Below the pieces are notes generated by a model. That model made no database searches. It saw only the letters and a program-made list of their open reading frames with translations, and had not been told where the DNA came from. Shown in pieces: positions 1-8,973 of a stretch of 41,322 nt of DNA (the first letter of the stretch is position 1; the number at the start of each line of letters is the position of its first letter). This DNA comes from Porticoccaceae bacterium (GTDB taxonomy: Bacteria; Pseudomonadota; Gammaproteobacteria; Pseudomonadales; Porticoccaceae): contig JAQWGK010000017.1 in assembly GCA_029238255.1 (NCBI GenBank), forward strand, positions 1 to 41,322, given 5' to 3'. The position numbers and the translations under genes were made by a program.

Positions 1-983
1 GGTTACTATCATGGGGAAATTGATAAGGTGACCGAGGAAAAGAACTTTGGTTTTAATCCATTTACCGGAATGATTATTTTACCTGGTGATCCATTGGTTG
101 ATGTTTCCGATACACCGCTGGTATTTCTGACCGAAGATAAACGTGAAAACAGCTATGTCTATTTTCAGGATGTCTGGCTGCTCGACAATGACTGGGAGCT
201 AACCGCCGGTATACGCCACGATAATTATTCTGATTTGGCTCGACCACTAATCCTCGTTTGGCCTTGGTCTGGTCTACCAGTTATAAGCTGACTACCAAGT
301 TTCTCTACGGTGAGGCATTTCGTGCGCCTTCATTTGCCCAGACCAGAGCGATTAATAATCCATTGATTCTCGGTAATCTCGAGCTTAAGCCAGAGGATAT
401 CGAGAGTTATGAGGTGGCATTTGATTACCGTCCCAATTATCAACTGACTTTAAATACTAACTTTTTCTACTATAACTGGACGGATATTATTCAGTTTGTG
501 CCCGACCTTAGCGGCAGTACCAGAACTGCACAGAATGCCGGTGAGCAGACTGGTTATGGTATGGAGTTTGAAGTTAATTGGTCGGCGACTGATAACTTAA
601 CCATTACCAGTAATTTCTCAATCCAGAAATCCACCGATGAGACACTGGATGTACCTGCCTCCAAGTCTCCGGAAAAACAGTTCTATTTCCGTGGCGACTG
701 GGTATTGCCCCATAAGTGGCGGGTGGATATGCAGGCTAACTGGGTGATGGATAGAAATCGTATGGCGGGTGATCTGCGCCCCGAGATTGATGACTATATT
801 GTCTTTGACGTATCAGTTCGTAAGGCGTTAACGAATTCATTTGAGGTTGGTTTAACGGTTAATAATGCTTTTGATGAGGATGCTCGAGAGCCGAGTCCAA
901 ATTCAACACCAATGCCTTTTATACCTAATGATTTGCCTCTCTCAGGGCGAACGGTTTTGGGCGAGATTCGCTATAGTTTTTAA
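1..983 (+). pseudogene. TonB-dependent outer-membrane receptor, 3' part, frameshifted
   Basis: The reading frame is already open at base 1, so the 5' part of the gene lies outside the window. Frame 1 encodes barrel sequence up to ITAGIRHDNYSD-like residues (actual: ELTAGIRHDNYSD), then leaves frame at about 234-236. The continuation, with VWSTSYKLTTKFLYGEAFRAP, is in another frame and runs to the TAA at 981-983. Adding one T to the TTT at 234-236 would give DNYSDFGSTTNPRLALVW, the usual sequence of this family, so a single-base deletion is the simplest explanation. The protein ends in RYSF, with the terminal Phe typical of outer-membrane barrels. The family takes up iron complexes, sugars or other ligands using TonB energy; the substrate cannot be told from this part. 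The gene lies 74 bases upstream of a periplasmic binding protein. The lesion may be a real mutation or a sequencing error. Confidence 0.8.
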
Positions 984-1057
984 TAGAGCAGGCTGAGTTT
1001 ATTTTACGCTAGTATTTTTAAAGCAGTACAGGGAGTGGCGCTATAAAAATCCAACAG

Positions 1058-1987
1058 ATGGCATCTGTATTTTGGTTGACCCTAACCGGTTTTGTCGCAA
1101 TTGGATTTGTGTCACTGGCTAGCGGTTCAACCACTGCTGAGCGACCGGTGGATCTGGTGATTATCTATCCAGAGGTGCGCGAACCCTTTGCCAGAGTTTT
1201 TGAGGAAATTGTTCGAGGTGCCGAGGAGGCATATCAGCAGCAGGTCAGACGTGTATCTATGGCCGATAACCAATCACCGGTCGACTTTGTGCATGTGCTG
1301 GATGAGAGTTCGCCGGTATTGGTTCTGGGTAATCGGCTGGCTCGTCAGGTGACTGAGAACAATGCCGAACGCCGTTTAATTGTTGGGGCTGTTAATAGCG
1401 AATACAGCAGTGTCTTTGGTATTACGCTGATTCCAGATGCCAAGGTTATCGCCAAAAAACTGCCGGTGTTAGTTCCAGATGTAAAGACTGTTCATATTGT
1501 TACCAATCCTGATAACAACCTGCTCGATTTTGATCACGCAAAAACGGTTCTGCAGCAGCAGGGTATTGTGCTTTCTATTCATCAGGCTGAGGATGTAAGA
1601 GTTGCCGCCGGGGTCTATCGAGATCTTATGCCGACACTGGGTGAGCAGGATGCTGTGTGGATTCTGCCCAAGGGTTCATTTGTTAACAATGCGGTGCTGG
1701 CAATTCTGCTTCAGGAGTCGTGGGAACAACACTTTGTGGTTTTTTCCTCAAATCCTATCCATGTTAAGCGCGGCGCGCTTTTTTCAATCTATCCGAATAA
1801 TTACAAGATGGGCTTAAGTCTGGGTCGTATGGCCTGGGATATAGCTCAGGGAAATTCTCCCCAGCGCCAGATGCAGGCGTTGGAGGATGTCTTTGTGACG
1901 GTCAATGAGCGTACTAGCAATCACCTGGGTATTAATTTGAGTGAGGATATACGCAGCCATATTGATTTGATTCTGCCGGCGCGCTAA
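1058..1987 (+). CDS. Periplasmic ABC-type substrate-binding protein (PF04392-like)
   Basis: A 309-residue protein with a hydrophobic N-terminal segment (about residues 4-23) ending in ASGSTTA, consistent with a Sec signal peptide and a periplasmic location. The body resembles the ABC_sub_bind family (PF04392): an early DLVIIYPEVREPFARVFEEI strand and helix, and a late ALFSIYPNNYKMGLSLGRMA segment. No permease or ATPase gene is adjacent. The next gene, 16 bases downstream, is a membrane hybrid kinase, so this protein more likely senses a ligand for that kinase than feeds a transporter; that is inference. The ATG at 1058 has no good ribosome-binding site. GGGAG at 1031-1035 lies 7 bases before an in-frame ATA (1043) that would give a lysine-bearing signal peptide, so the true start may be there. 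Confidence 0.75.
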   Translation: MASVFWLTLTGFVAIGFVSLASGSTTAERPVDLVIIYPEVREPFARVFEEIVRGAEEAYQQQVRRVSMADNQSPVDFVHVLDESSPVLVLGNRLARQVTENNAERRLIVGAVNSEYSSVFGITLIPDAKVIAKKLPVLVPDVKTVHIVTNPDNNLLDFDHAKTVLQQQGIVLSIHQAEDVRVAAGVYRDLMPTLGEQDAVWILPKGSFVNNAVLAILLQESWEQHFVVFSSNPIHVKRGALFSIYPNNYKMGLSLGRMAWDIAQGNSPQRQMQALEDVFVTVNERTSNHLGINLSEDIRSHIDLILPAR

Positions 1988-2003
1988 CTATGAACAGACA
2001 ACC

Positions 2004-5000
2004 ATGAATAGAAGAACTCAAAAAGGCTGGTTCGATAAACTGAGATTCAGAACTCAGTTTACGCTGGTTTTTGTCGTGGGAATTTTACTGTTGGCCACCG
2101 TCACCTCGGTTGTGGTGAGCAAGATATCCAGTGGCATTATTGAAGACCATCAGGTTCTTCAGGGCATGCAGGTTACCGAATCCCTGGCCCGACAAAGTGA
2201 AGTGGCGCTGCTCTATCAAAGTCCTGAAAGTGCTGAAGATATAGGTAGAAATGCAATTAATTTCCCCGGAGTGAAGGGGATTGTGATTGAAACCGAAAAA
2301 GCCGATCAGCTATTTAGTATTGGTGTTACCTCGCTTGATTCCTCCGTTCCCACTGCCCGCCCAAGTACTGCCCAATCTTCTCTTAAGGGAATGAGTCTGG
2401 ATATATCTAAAGAGCTCAGCCTGGCGGAAGAAAATGAAAATCTTTGGAAATTTACTTCGCCAGTATTTGTTAGCAGTGATGACAATGAACTGGATATTCA
2501 GGATATGGAGGAGGTCGAGAGTCTTGGCCAAGAGAAAATTCTGCTCGGTTATATTACCGTTATTGTAGGCAAGGATACTCTAAGGCTAATGCAGAAGAGC
2601 ACTCTGAGAAATAACCTGTTGGTATCCTTTGCCGGAGCGATGATTTTACTCTTGATTCTGCTTTATTTTTCGCGCCGTCTGACGCGACCCATTGAGCGTT
2701 TGTCGGCAGTGATGGACAGAGCCAAGGACGGTAAAAGGAAAACCATTCGAGCCAGAGTCAATGGCCCGGTTGATATTACCGAGATGCAGGATTCCTTTAA
2801 TAGCATGATGCAGGTACTCGAAGACCGTCAGGGTGATTTGGAACGGGCGATGAATTCGGCTCTCGAGTCTGCGCGAGTCAAAGGTGAGTTTGCCGCCAAT
2901 GTTACCCATGAGTTACGCACACCGATGAATGCGGTTTTGGGTATGCTCGATCTGTTATTGACTATGGGGCTCAGTTTTAAGCAGAAGGAATATGTTGAGA
3001 CAGCCAAGTCATCCGGTGAGAGTTTACTGAGCCTTATCGACGAGATACTGGATTTCTCGGAGGGCGATGCCGGCAAAATCAGTATCAATAATCACGATTA
3101 CCTACTCAATGAGAGCCTCGACGATATTGTCGGCTTACTGTCCAGTACCGCGCTGAAAAAGCAGATCAATATTGGCTATATAGTGGATCAGGATGTGCCG
3201 CAGGCGTTGCATTCAGATAGTGTTCGCATCCGTCAGGTACTTATTAACCTGGCAGGCAATGGCGTTAAGTTTACCGAAAGTGGTGAGGTCTCGATTCATG
3301 TGAGTGTGGATCATGATAGCCAAGATTCAAAGGGCTTGGATTCAAACAGCCCTATTGCAGCAGAAGCAGTCGAGGGCACAACGCAACTTAAATTTGTTGT
3401 TAAAGACACCGGAATAGGGGTCTCGCTAGAAGATCAGGCAAGAGTTTTTGAAGCCTTTACTCAGGTGGATTCATCCACCACCAAAGAGTATCAGGGCACA
3501 GGTCTGGGGCTGGCAATCAGCACGCAGATTATTGAGATGATGGGTGGCGATATATTTGTCTCCAGTGAAGTGGGTGTGGGCAGCGAGTTTGGTTTTACCC
3601 TGCCAATTCAAATCGGACAGTCTCCCGAACCGGTTCCAGTCCATGAAGAACTAGATGGTATTAATGCGCTGTTTATCAGTGACAGTGAAATACTCAATGT
3701 AGTGGCCAGTCAAAAACTGTCGGAGTTGGGTGTTCGGGTTCAGTTCGCCAATTGCGCCTCCGAGGGCTTAAAGCTTATTCGCGAAAGCACGGCTCATGAT
3801 CGCTTTGATATTCTGTTTGTCGATCAGGATATTGCTGATATTAAAATCAATGACTTTATTGGTTTCCTCAAGAAAGAGGAAAATTTTGGTAAGCGTCTGG
3901 CGGTTATGTTGAGCAACCCATGGGCAGTGGATCCACAGATTCGCGATCTCGCACTACCGCGTCTAAATAAACCTCTGCGCTCCAATTCTTTCTCAGAATT
4001 ACTGGTTAAATATTTTGTCACGGAGCATCTTAGCGAGACCGATGAATATCAACTATTAAAAGAGCCAGAGACTAAAGGTTGTAGGGTATTAATTGTCGAT
4101 GATAATCGCGCCAATCAACAGGTCGCTATGGCCATGCTGGAGAAGCTAGGCTGCATAGCTGCTGTTGCAGAAAATGGTCAAAAAGCACTGGAGCGGGTGG
4201 CTCGGGAGCAGTTTGATCTGGTCTTGATGGATTGTAATATGCCGGTAATGAGTGGCTATGATGCCACCACTAAAATACGGGAGTTGGAGGGCGATAAAGC
4301 CGGAACTCTGCCGATCATTGCGATGACCGCTAACAACAGCGAAGCTGAAGAGGAACATTGCAAAGATGTAGGTATGAATGACTTTTTACCGAAGCCATTA
4401 AGCCTCAATGGGTTGAGTGAAAAGCTGGATCTGTGGGTTGGCGATGAATTTAAACAGTCTCAGTTACTGCCAGCTAAAACCCATCAAGTAAAGCAGCCGG
4501 AAGCCAGCTACAGGCCGCTGAGTTATGACGTTAAAGTTATTGAAGCACTGCGCGAGGCAGTGGGTGAAGTTGTCTCTTCCATGATTGCGGCTTTTGTTGA
4601 AGATACCCCGGTCTATCTGGAGAAATTAAGAGCTGCCGCCATAGATAACAATGCCCGTCATGTTCGGGAGATGGCGCACACCATCAAGGGCAGTGCGGCT
4701 AATTTTGGTGCTCATGCACTGGTTAAGTTGAGTAAGGTTCTTGAAGATCGTGCCGCGCAGGAAGACCTCAGCCGAGTGCTTGATCATGTCACTAAAATTT
4801 CTGATGCTTTTGAACTTTTAAAAGATGATTTAAAGCAGGAAATTTCTCCGGTCAATCAGGCCACTAAAGTGCCGTTTAGAAATGATCACCACAGTCGAAT
4901 ACTGGTTGTGGATGATGACCGCACTATGCGTCTGGCATTGGTCGATGCCTTCCTTAAAGAAAACTACGAAGTCGAGGAAGCCAGCAATGGTATGCACGCC

Positions 5001-6569
5001 CTCAATATCTGCAAGCGGCGGATGCCGGATCTGGTGCTGATGGATGCGGTGATGCCAGAGTTGGATGGTTTTGATGCCTGCCAGATGATCCGCGATACAG
5101 CTCAGGGCGCGGATATTCCTGTGTTGATGGTCACCGCTCTTGAGGATGAAGAATCAATAGTCAGAGCGTTTTCTAGTGGCGCTACAGATTATATTGCCAA
5201 GCCAATCAATTTCTCGGTGATGAAGCAGCGCGTAGCACGATTGATTAAAGCCAATAAGGCGGAGAAAGATGTTAAGAAACTGGCCTACCATGACCCGCTG
5301 ACCGGACTGCCCAATCGCGCCCAGTTAAAACAGCAGATTCGCATTATTGTTAACCGCGCAGCCATAGAAAAGCAGCGCTTTGCGATTATGTTCCTCGATC
5401 TGGATCGCTTTAAAATGATCAATGACACCATGGGGCATGATGCCGGTGATCTGCTGCTAAAGGCAGTGGCCGATCGGATTCGCCACTGCGTGCGGGAAAG
5501 TGATTTTATTGCTCGCCTTGGCGGTGATGAATTTACCATTGTTCTGGAAGATATCGAGAGCCCGGAAAGCGCCGCCAATGTCGCCGAAAAGATCTGCCGG
5601 TCAGTAGGGCAACCCTTTGTATTTATGCAGCAGAAGATGTTTGTCACCACCAGTATTGGTATCTCGATTTTCCCCGATGATGGTGAGGATGTCAGTGCAT
5701 TGATCAAACACGCAGACTCGGCAATGTTCCGCGCCAAGGAAAAGCGCAACAATTTCTGTTTCTACGAACAGGGTATGGAAGCGGAGATCGCCAAGCGTTT
5801 AAAGCTGGAGCAGGAATTGCGCAAAGCGATCGACGAAGACGAGTTGGTTTTGCACTATCAGCCACAGGTCACTTTAAAAACCGGCGAGCTAATTGGTGCC
5901 GAGGCACTGGTGCGCTGGCAGCACCCGGTTAAAGGGTTGGTGTCGCCGGATATATTTATTCCTCTGGCCGAAGAGAGCGGTCTGATTAATCAGCTGAGCG
6001 ACTGGGTTCTTGAAAATGCCGCCATGCAGTTAAAACACTGGATTCAGAAGGGTCACAAATTAACGTTGGCGGTTAATCTATCGGTCAAAGATTTGATGGC
6101 TGAAGAACTGCACACTAAATTACATGATCTAATGCAGCGCAACAGTCTGCCGAAAAATGTGTTGGAACTGGAAATTACCGAGAGCACATTGATGGATCAT
6201 CCGGAGCTGATGATCACCGAAATTAACAAGATCAAAAGAATGGGTATCACCATTGCCGTGGACGACTTTGGCAGTGGTTATTCATCGCTTAATTATTTAA
6301 AACGGCTGCCCGTGGATGTGTTGAAAATAGATCGCTCATTTGTCTCTGATATTGAATCAGACCCCAGCGACAGCGCTATTGTTGCAGGTATTATCGGGCT
6401 CGCCAAAAGTCTTAAAATGGGAACCGTTGCCGAGGGTGTTGAAACTGAAGAGCAGCGCCAGATATTGGAAAAGTTAGGCTGCGATAATTATCAGGGTTAT
6501 CTGTTTAGCAAGCCGCTGACGGCCAAGTTGTTTGCCAAGAAGTTTCTCTCCAATGAAAAAGTTACCTAA
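2004..6569 (+). CDS. Hybrid sensor kinase with three receivers, HPt, GGDEF and EAL domains
   Basis: A 1521-residue inner-membrane signalling protein. In order: TM1 about 17-37; a periplasmic region; TM2 about 205-222; HAMP to about 275; HisKA with phospho-accepting H302 in HELRTP; ATPase with DTGIG (468) and GTGLGLAI (about 498); a receiver-like domain with D607 but only part of the acidic pocket; a full receiver with D743 (LMDCNMPVMSG); HPt with H892 (HTIKGSAAN); a third receiver with D1014; GGDEF at 1173-1177, preceded by an RESD inhibitory I-site; and EAL at 1300-1302. The EAL domain keeps the catalytic signatures NLS, EITES, DDFGSGYSSL, KIDRSF and EGVE. Both cyclic-di-GMP synthesis and hydrolysis therefore look possible. 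The N-terminal part resembles BarA-type phosphorelay kinases. It follows the periplasmic binding protein by 16 bases and is probably co-transcribed and cued by it. An ATG at 1990 opens only a five-codon frame, so 2004 is the start. Confidence 0.93.
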   Translation: MNRRTQKGWFDKLRFRTQFTLVFVVGILLLATVTSVVVSKISSGIIEDHQVLQGMQVTESLARQSEVALLYQSPESAEDIGRNAINFPGVKGIVIETEKADQLFSIGVTSLDSSVPTARPSTAQSSLKGMSLDISKELSLAEENENLWKFTSPVFVSSDDNELDIQDMEEVESLGQEKILLGYITVIVGKDTLRLMQKSTLRNNLLVSFAGAMILLLILLYFSRRLTRPIERLSAVMDRAKDGKRKTIRARVNGPVDITEMQDSFNSMMQVLEDRQGDLERAMNSALESARVKGEFAANVTHELRTPMNAVLGMLDLLLTMGLSFKQKEYVETAKSSGESLLSLIDEILDFSEGDAGKISINNHDYLLNESLDDIVGLLSSTALKKQINIGYIVDQDVPQALHSDSVRIRQVLINLAGNGVKFTESGEVSIHVSVDHDSQDSKGLDSNSPIAAEAVEGTTQLKFVVKDTGIGVSLEDQARVFEAFTQVDSSTTKEYQGTGLGLAISTQIIEMMGGDIFVSSEVGVGSEFGFTLPIQIGQSPEPVPVHEELDGINALFISDSEILNVVASQKLSELGVRVQFANCASEGLKLIRESTAHDRFDILFVDQDIADIKINDFIGFLKKEENFGKRLAVMLSNPWAVDPQIRDLALPRLNKPLRSNSFSELLVKYFVTEHLSETDEYQLLKEPETKGCRVLIVDDNRANQQVAMAMLEKLGCIAAVAENGQKALERVAREQFDLVLMDCNMPVMSGYDATTKIRELEGDKAGTLPIIAMTANNSEAEEEHCKDVGMNDFLPKPLSLNGLSEKLDLWVGDEFKQSQLLPAKTHQVKQPEASYRPLSYDVKVIEALREAVGEVVSSMIAAFVEDTPVYLEKLRAAAIDNNARHVREMAHTIKGSAANFGAHALVKLSKVLEDRAAQEDLSRVLDHVTKISDAFELLKDDLKQEISPVNQATKVPFRNDHHSRILVVDDDRTMRLALVDAFLKENYEVEEASNGMHALNICKRRMPDLVLMDAVMPELDGFDACQMIRDTAQGADIPVLMVTALEDEESIVRAFSSGATDYIAKPINFSVMKQRVARLIKANKAEKDVKKLAYHDPLTGLPNRAQLKQQIRIIVNRAAIEKQRFAIMFLDLDRFKMINDTMGHDAGDLLLKAVADRIRHCVRESDFIARLGGDEFTIVLEDIESPESAANVAEKICRSVGQPFVFMQQKMFVTTSIGISIFPDDGEDVSALIKHADSAMFRAKEKRNNFCFYEQGMEAEIAKRLKLEQELRKAIDEDELVLHYQPQVTLKTGELIGAEALVRWQHPVKGLVSPDIFIPLAEESGLINQLSDWVLENAAMQLKHWIQKGHKLTLAVNLSVKDLMAEELHTKLHDLMQRNSLPKNVLELEITESTLMDHPELMITEINKIKRMGITIAVDDFGSGYSSLNYLKRLPVDVLKIDRSFVSDIESDPSDSAIVAGIIGLAKSLKMGTVAEGVETEEQRQILEKLGCDNYQGYLFSKPLTAKLFAKKFLSNEKVT

Positions 6570-6588
6570 ATAAACTTATTGGGCTGTT

Positions 6589-6634
6589 TATAGAGCCTGT
6601 ACTTTTTAGCCTGTACTTTTTTGAGTGCTCTATA
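6589..6634. repeat. Two-copy 14-base tandem repeat inside an inverted repeat
   Basis: GCCTGTACTTTTTA (6595-6608) is followed directly by GCCTGTACTTTTTT (6609-6622). The pair is flanked by TATAGAGC (6589-6596) and its reverse complement GCTCTATA (6627-6634), so the array sits in the loop of a possible 8-bp stem. It lies 20 bases after the stop of the hybrid kinase gene. There is no classical GC-rich terminator here. Confidence 0.7.
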
Positions 6635-6701
6635 AGGTGCTGTATGGGATAATAGCGGCGAAGTTTAATCTGCTATTAATATTACCAATGAGTGCCAGCC
6701 C

Positions 6702-7319
6702 TTGAGCGAATATCTTTCTATCCATCCAGAAAATCCCCAGCAGCGTCTGATCGCCAAAGCGGCAGAGATTGTTCGCAAAGGTGGCGTGATTGTCTATCCC
6801 ACCGACTCTGTCTATGCCATCGGCTGCCATATAGGTGACAAGCAGGCCCTCGACCGTATTCGTGCCATTCGACATATCGACAAAAAGCATAACTTTACCC
6901 TGATGTGTCGAGACCTGTCTGAACTGGCCAGCTACGCCAAGGTTGATAACAGCGCCTTTCGCAGCCTTAAAGCTAGCACACCGGGGCCCTTCACCTTTAT
7001 TCTGCCGGCCACCTCTGAGGTGCCCCGTCGACTGATGCACCCCAAGCGTAAAACCATCGGCCTGCGCGTGCCAGACAGTCCTATTGCCCAGGCGCTACTG
7101 GAAGAATTGGCCGAGCCAATGATGAGTGTCACCTTAATTCTGCCCGACGATGATTATCCGCTCTCCGATCCCTACGATATTCGCGCTGCGATGGAAGCCC
7201 ATGTGGATGTGATTGTCGACGGGGGTTACTGTGGGCTTGAGCCCACTACCGTGGTGGATATGACCGGATCACTGCCGGAAATTACCCGTCAGGGTATGGG
7301 TGATTTTTCGTCAAATTGA
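6702..7319 (+). CDS. yciO: YciO, YrdC/Sua5-family nucleotide-binding protein
   Basis: A 205-residue protein closely resembling E. coli YciO along its length: IHPENPQQRL at the N-terminus, GGVIVYPTDSVYAIGC, NFTLMCRDLSEL and KRKTIGLRVPDSPIAQALLE. YciO is a paralogue of TsaC/Sua5, which makes threonylcarbamoyl-AMP for the tRNA t6A modification; the role of YciO itself is not firmly settled. The start is a TTG at 6702. The nearby ATG at 6688 reads only five codons to a stop, and the TTG matches the N-terminus of the family. It is followed by scpA after 77 bases, the usual neighbourhood in Pseudomonas relatives. Confidence 0.9.
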   Translation: MSEYLSIHPENPQQRLIAKAAEIVRKGGVIVYPTDSVYAIGCHIGDKQALDRIRAIRHIDKKHNFTLMCRDLSELASYAKVDNSAFRSLKASTPGPFTFILPATSEVPRRLMHPKRKTIGLRVPDSPIAQALLEELAEPMMSVTLILPDDDYPLSDPYDIRAAMEAHVDVIVDGGYCGLEPTTVVDMTGSLPEITRQGMGDFSSN

Positions 7320-7396
7320 TAATCATGGTCGTTTCAATGATGGTCAAGAGAGTCATTGCGGTTATAATCTCGTTCAACTGATAAATTGAGTCGACT

Positions 7397-8260
7397 GTGT
7401 CTACCCAAGCTACTCCTCTGGAAGAAAATACTACCCTCGAACAACCCGGCGAAGTCGCGGGCAATAAGTTGCGCCCGGAACAGGAAGAGATGCCTTTTGC
7501 TATGGTGCAGGGCAAAGAGCTTACGGTAGTTCCCAAAGATCTCTATATCCCACCGGACGCTCTGGAAGTGTTTCTCGAAGCCTTTGAGGGACCGCTCGAT
7601 TTACTGCTGTATTTAATCCGTCGCCAAAATCTCGATATCCTCGATATCAACGTTGCTGAAATCACCAGCCAATATATGGGCTATATCGGCCTGATGGAGT
7701 CTATTCATCTGGAATTGGCGGCTGAGTATCTGGTGATGGCGGCCATGCTCGCAGAGATTAAGTCTCGTATGCTGCTGCCCCGTCAGGTTTCAGAGGAAGA
7801 GGATGAAGAAGATCCGCGAGCTGAGTTAATCCGTCGTCTGCAAGAGTATGAGCGGTTTAAAAAAGCCGCGGACGACATTGATGAGATGCCGCGACTTGGC
7901 CGCGATATTCATCAGGCGTCGGCCCATGCCCCTGAGCGCGATCAGGAAGTGCAGCACCCGACAGTGGATATGCGTGAAGTACTAGCGGCGCTGGCCGATG
8001 TGCTGCAGCGTGCAGAAATGTTTGAAAGCCATCAGGTGGAGATGGAAAAGCTCTCCACCAGAGAGCGTATGACCAGAGTGCTGGATACGCTTCAGGGTGA
8101 GCAATTTATCCCTTTCGTCAGCTTGTTTAAGCTCTCCGAGGGAAAACTTGGCGTAGTGGTAACATTCTTGGCCATTATGGAATTGATTAAAGAGTCACTG
8201 GTAGAGATCGTGCAGAGCGAATCCTTTGGCCCAATACATGTAAAAGCTAGAACATCATGA
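7397..8260 (+). CDS. scpA: Segregation and condensation protein A
   Basis: A 287-residue ScpA kleisin. Together with ScpB it bridges SMC ATPases in chromosome condensation and segregation. The family signature FEGPLDLLLYLIRRQNLDI lies near residue 63, followed by VAEITSQY and a helical region that includes EIKSRMLLP and an acidic stretch (EEEDEEDPR). The C-terminal winged helix ends near VEIVQSESFGPIHV. About 60 N-terminal residues precede the conserved core, and the start is a GTG at 7397. The stop overlaps the scpB start by 4 bases (ATGA at 8257-8260), indicating coupled translation. No smc gene is visible here; MksB or MukB-type partners could be elsewhere. Confidence 0.95.
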   Translation: MSTQATPLEENTTLEQPGEVAGNKLRPEQEEMPFAMVQGKELTVVPKDLYIPPDALEVFLEAFEGPLDLLLYLIRRQNLDILDINVAEITSQYMGYIGLMESIHLELAAEYLVMAAMLAEIKSRMLLPRQVSEEEDEEDPRAELIRRLQEYERFKKAADDIDEMPRLGRDIHQASAHAPERDQEVQHPTVDMREVLAALADVLQRAEMFESHQVEMEKLSTRERMTRVLDTLQGEQFIPFVSLFKLSEGKLGVVVTFLAIMELIKESLVEIVQSESFGPIHVKARTS

Positions 8261-8973
8261 ATGCAGATTTAATAAAAAGAATTATCGAAGGTGCCCTGTT
8301 AGCTGCCGGCAAGCCACTGGATATCGCAAAAATTGAAAACCTCTTTGAAGAGGAAGAGCGTCCGCCCCGCGATCAAATTCGCGCTGCTCTGGAAGAGGTC
8401 GAGTCCGATTGCCGCGGACGTGGATTTGAATTGATGCAGACTGCCAGCGGCTACCGCTTTCAGGTGCGTCAGGATCTCTCCACCTGGGTCAATCGATTGT
8501 GGACTGAAAAGCCCAAGCGTTACTCCCGTGCAATGCTCGAAACACTGGCCCTAATCGCCTATCGTCAGCCCCTGACTCGCGGTGATATTGAGCAGGTGCG
8601 CGGTGTTGCAGTAAGTTCAGATATTATTCGAACGCTTCAGGAGCGCGACTGGGTCAGAGTCGTGGGCTTCCGAGATGTGCCGGGTAAGCCTGCACTCTAT
8701 GCAACGACTAAGAACTTTCTCGATTACTTTAATATTAAAAACCTTGAACAGTTGCCAGCACTTAGTGAAATCAAAGATTTCGCCGAGCTCGACCCAGAGC
8801 TTGAACTGGCTCTTTCCGGTGACAAATCTGCCCCAGTGGCAGCCAACGATGAAGTGTCCGACACCAGTGTTGAAGACTTCGATTTGCAGCAGCAGGCCGA
8901 CGGTGAAGATAGCGTTGATGATGTTGATGCAGATATTGATTCAGACGATCTGATAAGCGGCTCCAACTCATGA
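8257..8973 (+). CDS. scpB: Segregation and condensation protein B
   Basis: A 238-residue ScpB, the partner of ScpA in the SMC-kleisin complex. The two winged-helix domains are visible, with the second carrying the hallmark ALIAYRQPLTRGDIEQVRGV and then FRDVPGKPALYATTKNFLDYF. The last 50 or so residues are a low-complexity acidic tail rich in Asp, Glu and Ser, probably disordered. It overlaps scpA and rluB by 4 bases each (ATGA at 8257 and 8970), so the three genes form a tightly coupled unit. Confidence 0.95.
   Translation: MNADLIKRIIEGALLAAGKPLDIAKIENLFEEEERPPRDQIRAALEEVESDCRGRGFELMQTASGYRFQVRQDLSTWVNRLWTEKPKRYSRAMLETLALIAYRQPLTRGDIEQVRGVAVSSDIIRTLQERDWVRVVGFRDVPGKPALYATTKNFLDYFNIKNLEQLPALSEIKDFAELDPELELALSGDKSAPVAANDEVSDTSVEDFDLQQQADGEDSVDDVDADIDSDDLISGSNS

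Noticed and set aside
28-291. Short ORF starting at a GTG at 28 as an independent gene
   Set aside because: The same frame is open back to base 1 and encodes receptor barrel sequence; it is the upstream half of the frameshifted receptor.
1990-2006. Start of the hybrid kinase at the ATG at 1990
   Set aside because: That frame stops after five codons; the protein begins at 2004.
5285-5752. 155-codon minus-strand ORF
   Set aside because: It lies wholly within the GGDEF region of the hybrid kinase; no ribosome-binding site and no family resemblance.
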